Made by a program: the position numbers and the translations under genes. The notes below the pieces were generated by a model, which was not told the DNA's origin, ran no database searches, and saw only the letters and a list, made by a program, of their open reading frames with translations. A stretch of DNA of 64,000 nt. Origin: Gammaproteobacteria bacterium (GTDB lineage Bacteria > Gemmatimonadota > Gemmatimonadetes > Longimicrobiales > Gaopeijiaceae). Within the stretch, counting starts at the first letter, position 1, and each line of letters starts with the position of its first letter. This document shows positions 62,921-64,000 of this stretch, piece by piece. The DNA lies in NCBI GenBank assembly GCA_028820325.1, contig JAPPJO010000130.1, positions 25,137 to 89,136 of the forward strand. The letters run 5' to 3'.

Positions 62921-63760
62921 TCAGCGTATTCTGATGGCCGCCCCGACGCCCGCGAAGAAGTCCTCGGCGGCTTCGTTCAACCCGACGCCGATCCGGATGT
63001 CCCATTGGGAATCGTCGGCTGTGAGCCAGGTCAGGCCCGCGTTGAAGTAGTGTTCCCGCGGGGCATCCGCCCCCGTGGGCAGAAACGCATACCATTCGCC
63101 GTACACGCCCCCGCGCGTTCCGAGACCGGCTCCCGCGACCGCCGACTGGGCCCACTCGGCGTAGCTGCCGTCGTCATCCCCGGCGGCCATGTTGATCTGC
63201 GTGCTGCCCGCCAGGGAGAGTCCTCCGGGCGCATCCCAACTGTAGACGAGGTTCACGCCCGGCAGCGCGCGTCCGCCGGAGAACAGCGTGCTGCCCGTGG
63301 GCAGGGTCATCTGCGGCAGAAGCGCGAGCGCCGGAAGGCGGCCCGCCTGCTGGGTGAGCTGGACCTTGGCGCCCAGGTAGAGGTCCTCGATCCCGCTGTC
63401 GCTGGCTCCGCTTCCCTCGGAGCTCACGCGGGTCACCGGGCTGGCCGCCACCCGGACTTCCAGCCAGTCCGCCGCAACGCCCGCGCGCAGCAGCAGTTCA
63501 CCCAGCGTATGCGTCTGGACCGAATTGCCGCCGGACCAGTCTCCGCCGAACGTGTAGCCGAACTCGATCTGGAGAACACCCCGGCCCACGGTGGATGCCG
63601 CTTCCGTGAAATCGGGGCGATCGGCGGACAGGGAACGGGACGCCGGGGAGGCAGCCGGCGCCCTGGCCAGCTCCTGTGCGGATCCATGCACCGGGCGCCC
63701 GAGCATCGCGCCAACCGCCAGGGCGGCGAGCAGAACGCCGGGAACCAGTCGAGTCGTCAT
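62921..63760 (-). CDS. Outer-membrane transporter-type barrel protein (phenol MetA-like family)
   Basis: 279 residues from the ATG at 63760; the frame stays open to 63979 without a better start. The signal peptide ends near GSAQE. The mature part shows family landmarks: LSADRPDFTEAASTVGRGVL, IEFGYTFGGD, SGIEDLYLGAKVQLTQQ, LLPQMTLPTGS, then repeated barrel strands (GVYGEWYAFLP, HYFNAGLTWLTADDSQWDIR) and a final FFAGVGAAIRIR. The family is annotated as 'transporter' from links to aromatic degradation, but the ligand is unknown. It converges with the nucleobase permease gene 35 bp away. Confidence 0.88.
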   Translation of the reverse strand: MTTRLVPGVLLAALAVGAMLGRPVHGSAQELARAPAASPASRSLSADRPDFTEAASTVGRGVLQIEFGYTFGGDWSGGNSVQTHTLGELLLRAGVAADWLEVRVAASPVTRVSSEGSGASDSGIEDLYLGAKVQLTQQAGRLPALALLPQMTLPTGSTLFSGGRALPGVNLVYSWDAPGGLSLAGSTQINMAAGDDDGSYAEWAQSAVAGAGLGTRGGVYGEWYAFLPTGADAPREHYFNAGLTWLTADDSQWDIRIGVGLNEAAEDFFAGVGAAIRIR

Positions 63761-64000
63761 CTCCAGCAGCTCTCGCAGGTAGTTGGGACGCGAAACGTAC
63801 CGGAACGCGCCCCCTCGCGGAACCAGAGGGCTCGCGGCACTCCTCCGCCCCGGCGCCGCCCGCCCATCGCCATCGCCGTCCCCCTTGCCTGCAGGCACGG
63901 TGTGCCTCCACTTTAGTTCGCGCCAACGACTGTTGCGGACGACTCTAACGCCAGTGCCTCTCCAGGACCTGCCATGCATCTGCGTCGACTATCCAGGGGA

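Overview
The window is compact, GC-rich DNA from a Gram-negative, probably free-living heterotroph. I infer the phylum Gemmatimonadota. This rests on gene content, not a marker gene: two SusC/SusD pairs, a further TonB receptor, a DUF5916 barrel protein, four secreted S9 prolyl-oligopeptidases, two large sortilin/VPS10-type Asp-box proteins, a DUF222-HNH protein and many short lipoproteins. No rRNA, tRNA, CRISPR array, integrase or recognisable transposase was seen.

Layout. 1-8 kb: an S9 peptidase cut by the window edge, a second S9 peptidase, a convergent Asp-box protein, then a small lipoprotein resembling half a TonB plug, translationally coupled to a DUF3179 protein. 8-16 kb: a minus-strand operon (outer-membrane barrel, SusC, SusD) with a good sigma70-like promoter, and a divergent DUF5916 gene. 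16-20 kb: di-haem cytochrome c peroxidase, Tat-type amidohydrolase and dienelactone hydrolase. 20-22.5 kb: a 756-bp gene-free stretch with a 42-bp direct repeat and a probable amidohydrolase remnant, then a DUF222-HNH gene. 22.5-31 kb: a TonB receptor overlapping a periplasmic binding protein, a channel-like membrane protein, an S9 peptidase and a lipoprotein. 31-38 kb: a second barrel/SusC/SusD locus that also carries a TonB-plug protein with no barrel and a terminator-like leader. 38-42.7 kb: CapA-like protein, an RHH-nucleotidyltransferase/HEPN pair under a composite palindrome, and an ECF sigma/zinc anti-sigma operon. 42.7-51 kb: M24 peptidase, second Asp-box protein, SulP transporter and RecQ. 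51-64 kb: Phd/PIN toxin-antitoxin, a RidA(x3)/Gfo-Idh/amidase operon, NTP-transporter-like protein, FAD reductase, S9 peptidase, SLC23 permease with an unusual tail and an outer-membrane protein.

The theme is extracellular and periplasmic use of peptides and other organic nitrogen. Secreted serine and metallo-peptidases, amidase, amidohydrolase, RidA and nucleobase permease genes sit among TonB-dependent uptake genes. The observations most worth pursuing are the barrel-less plug proteins (three copies of one module in two genes), the possible attenuator ahead of one susC, and the RHH-MNT/HEPN pair whose start codon lies at the centre of a nested palindrome.
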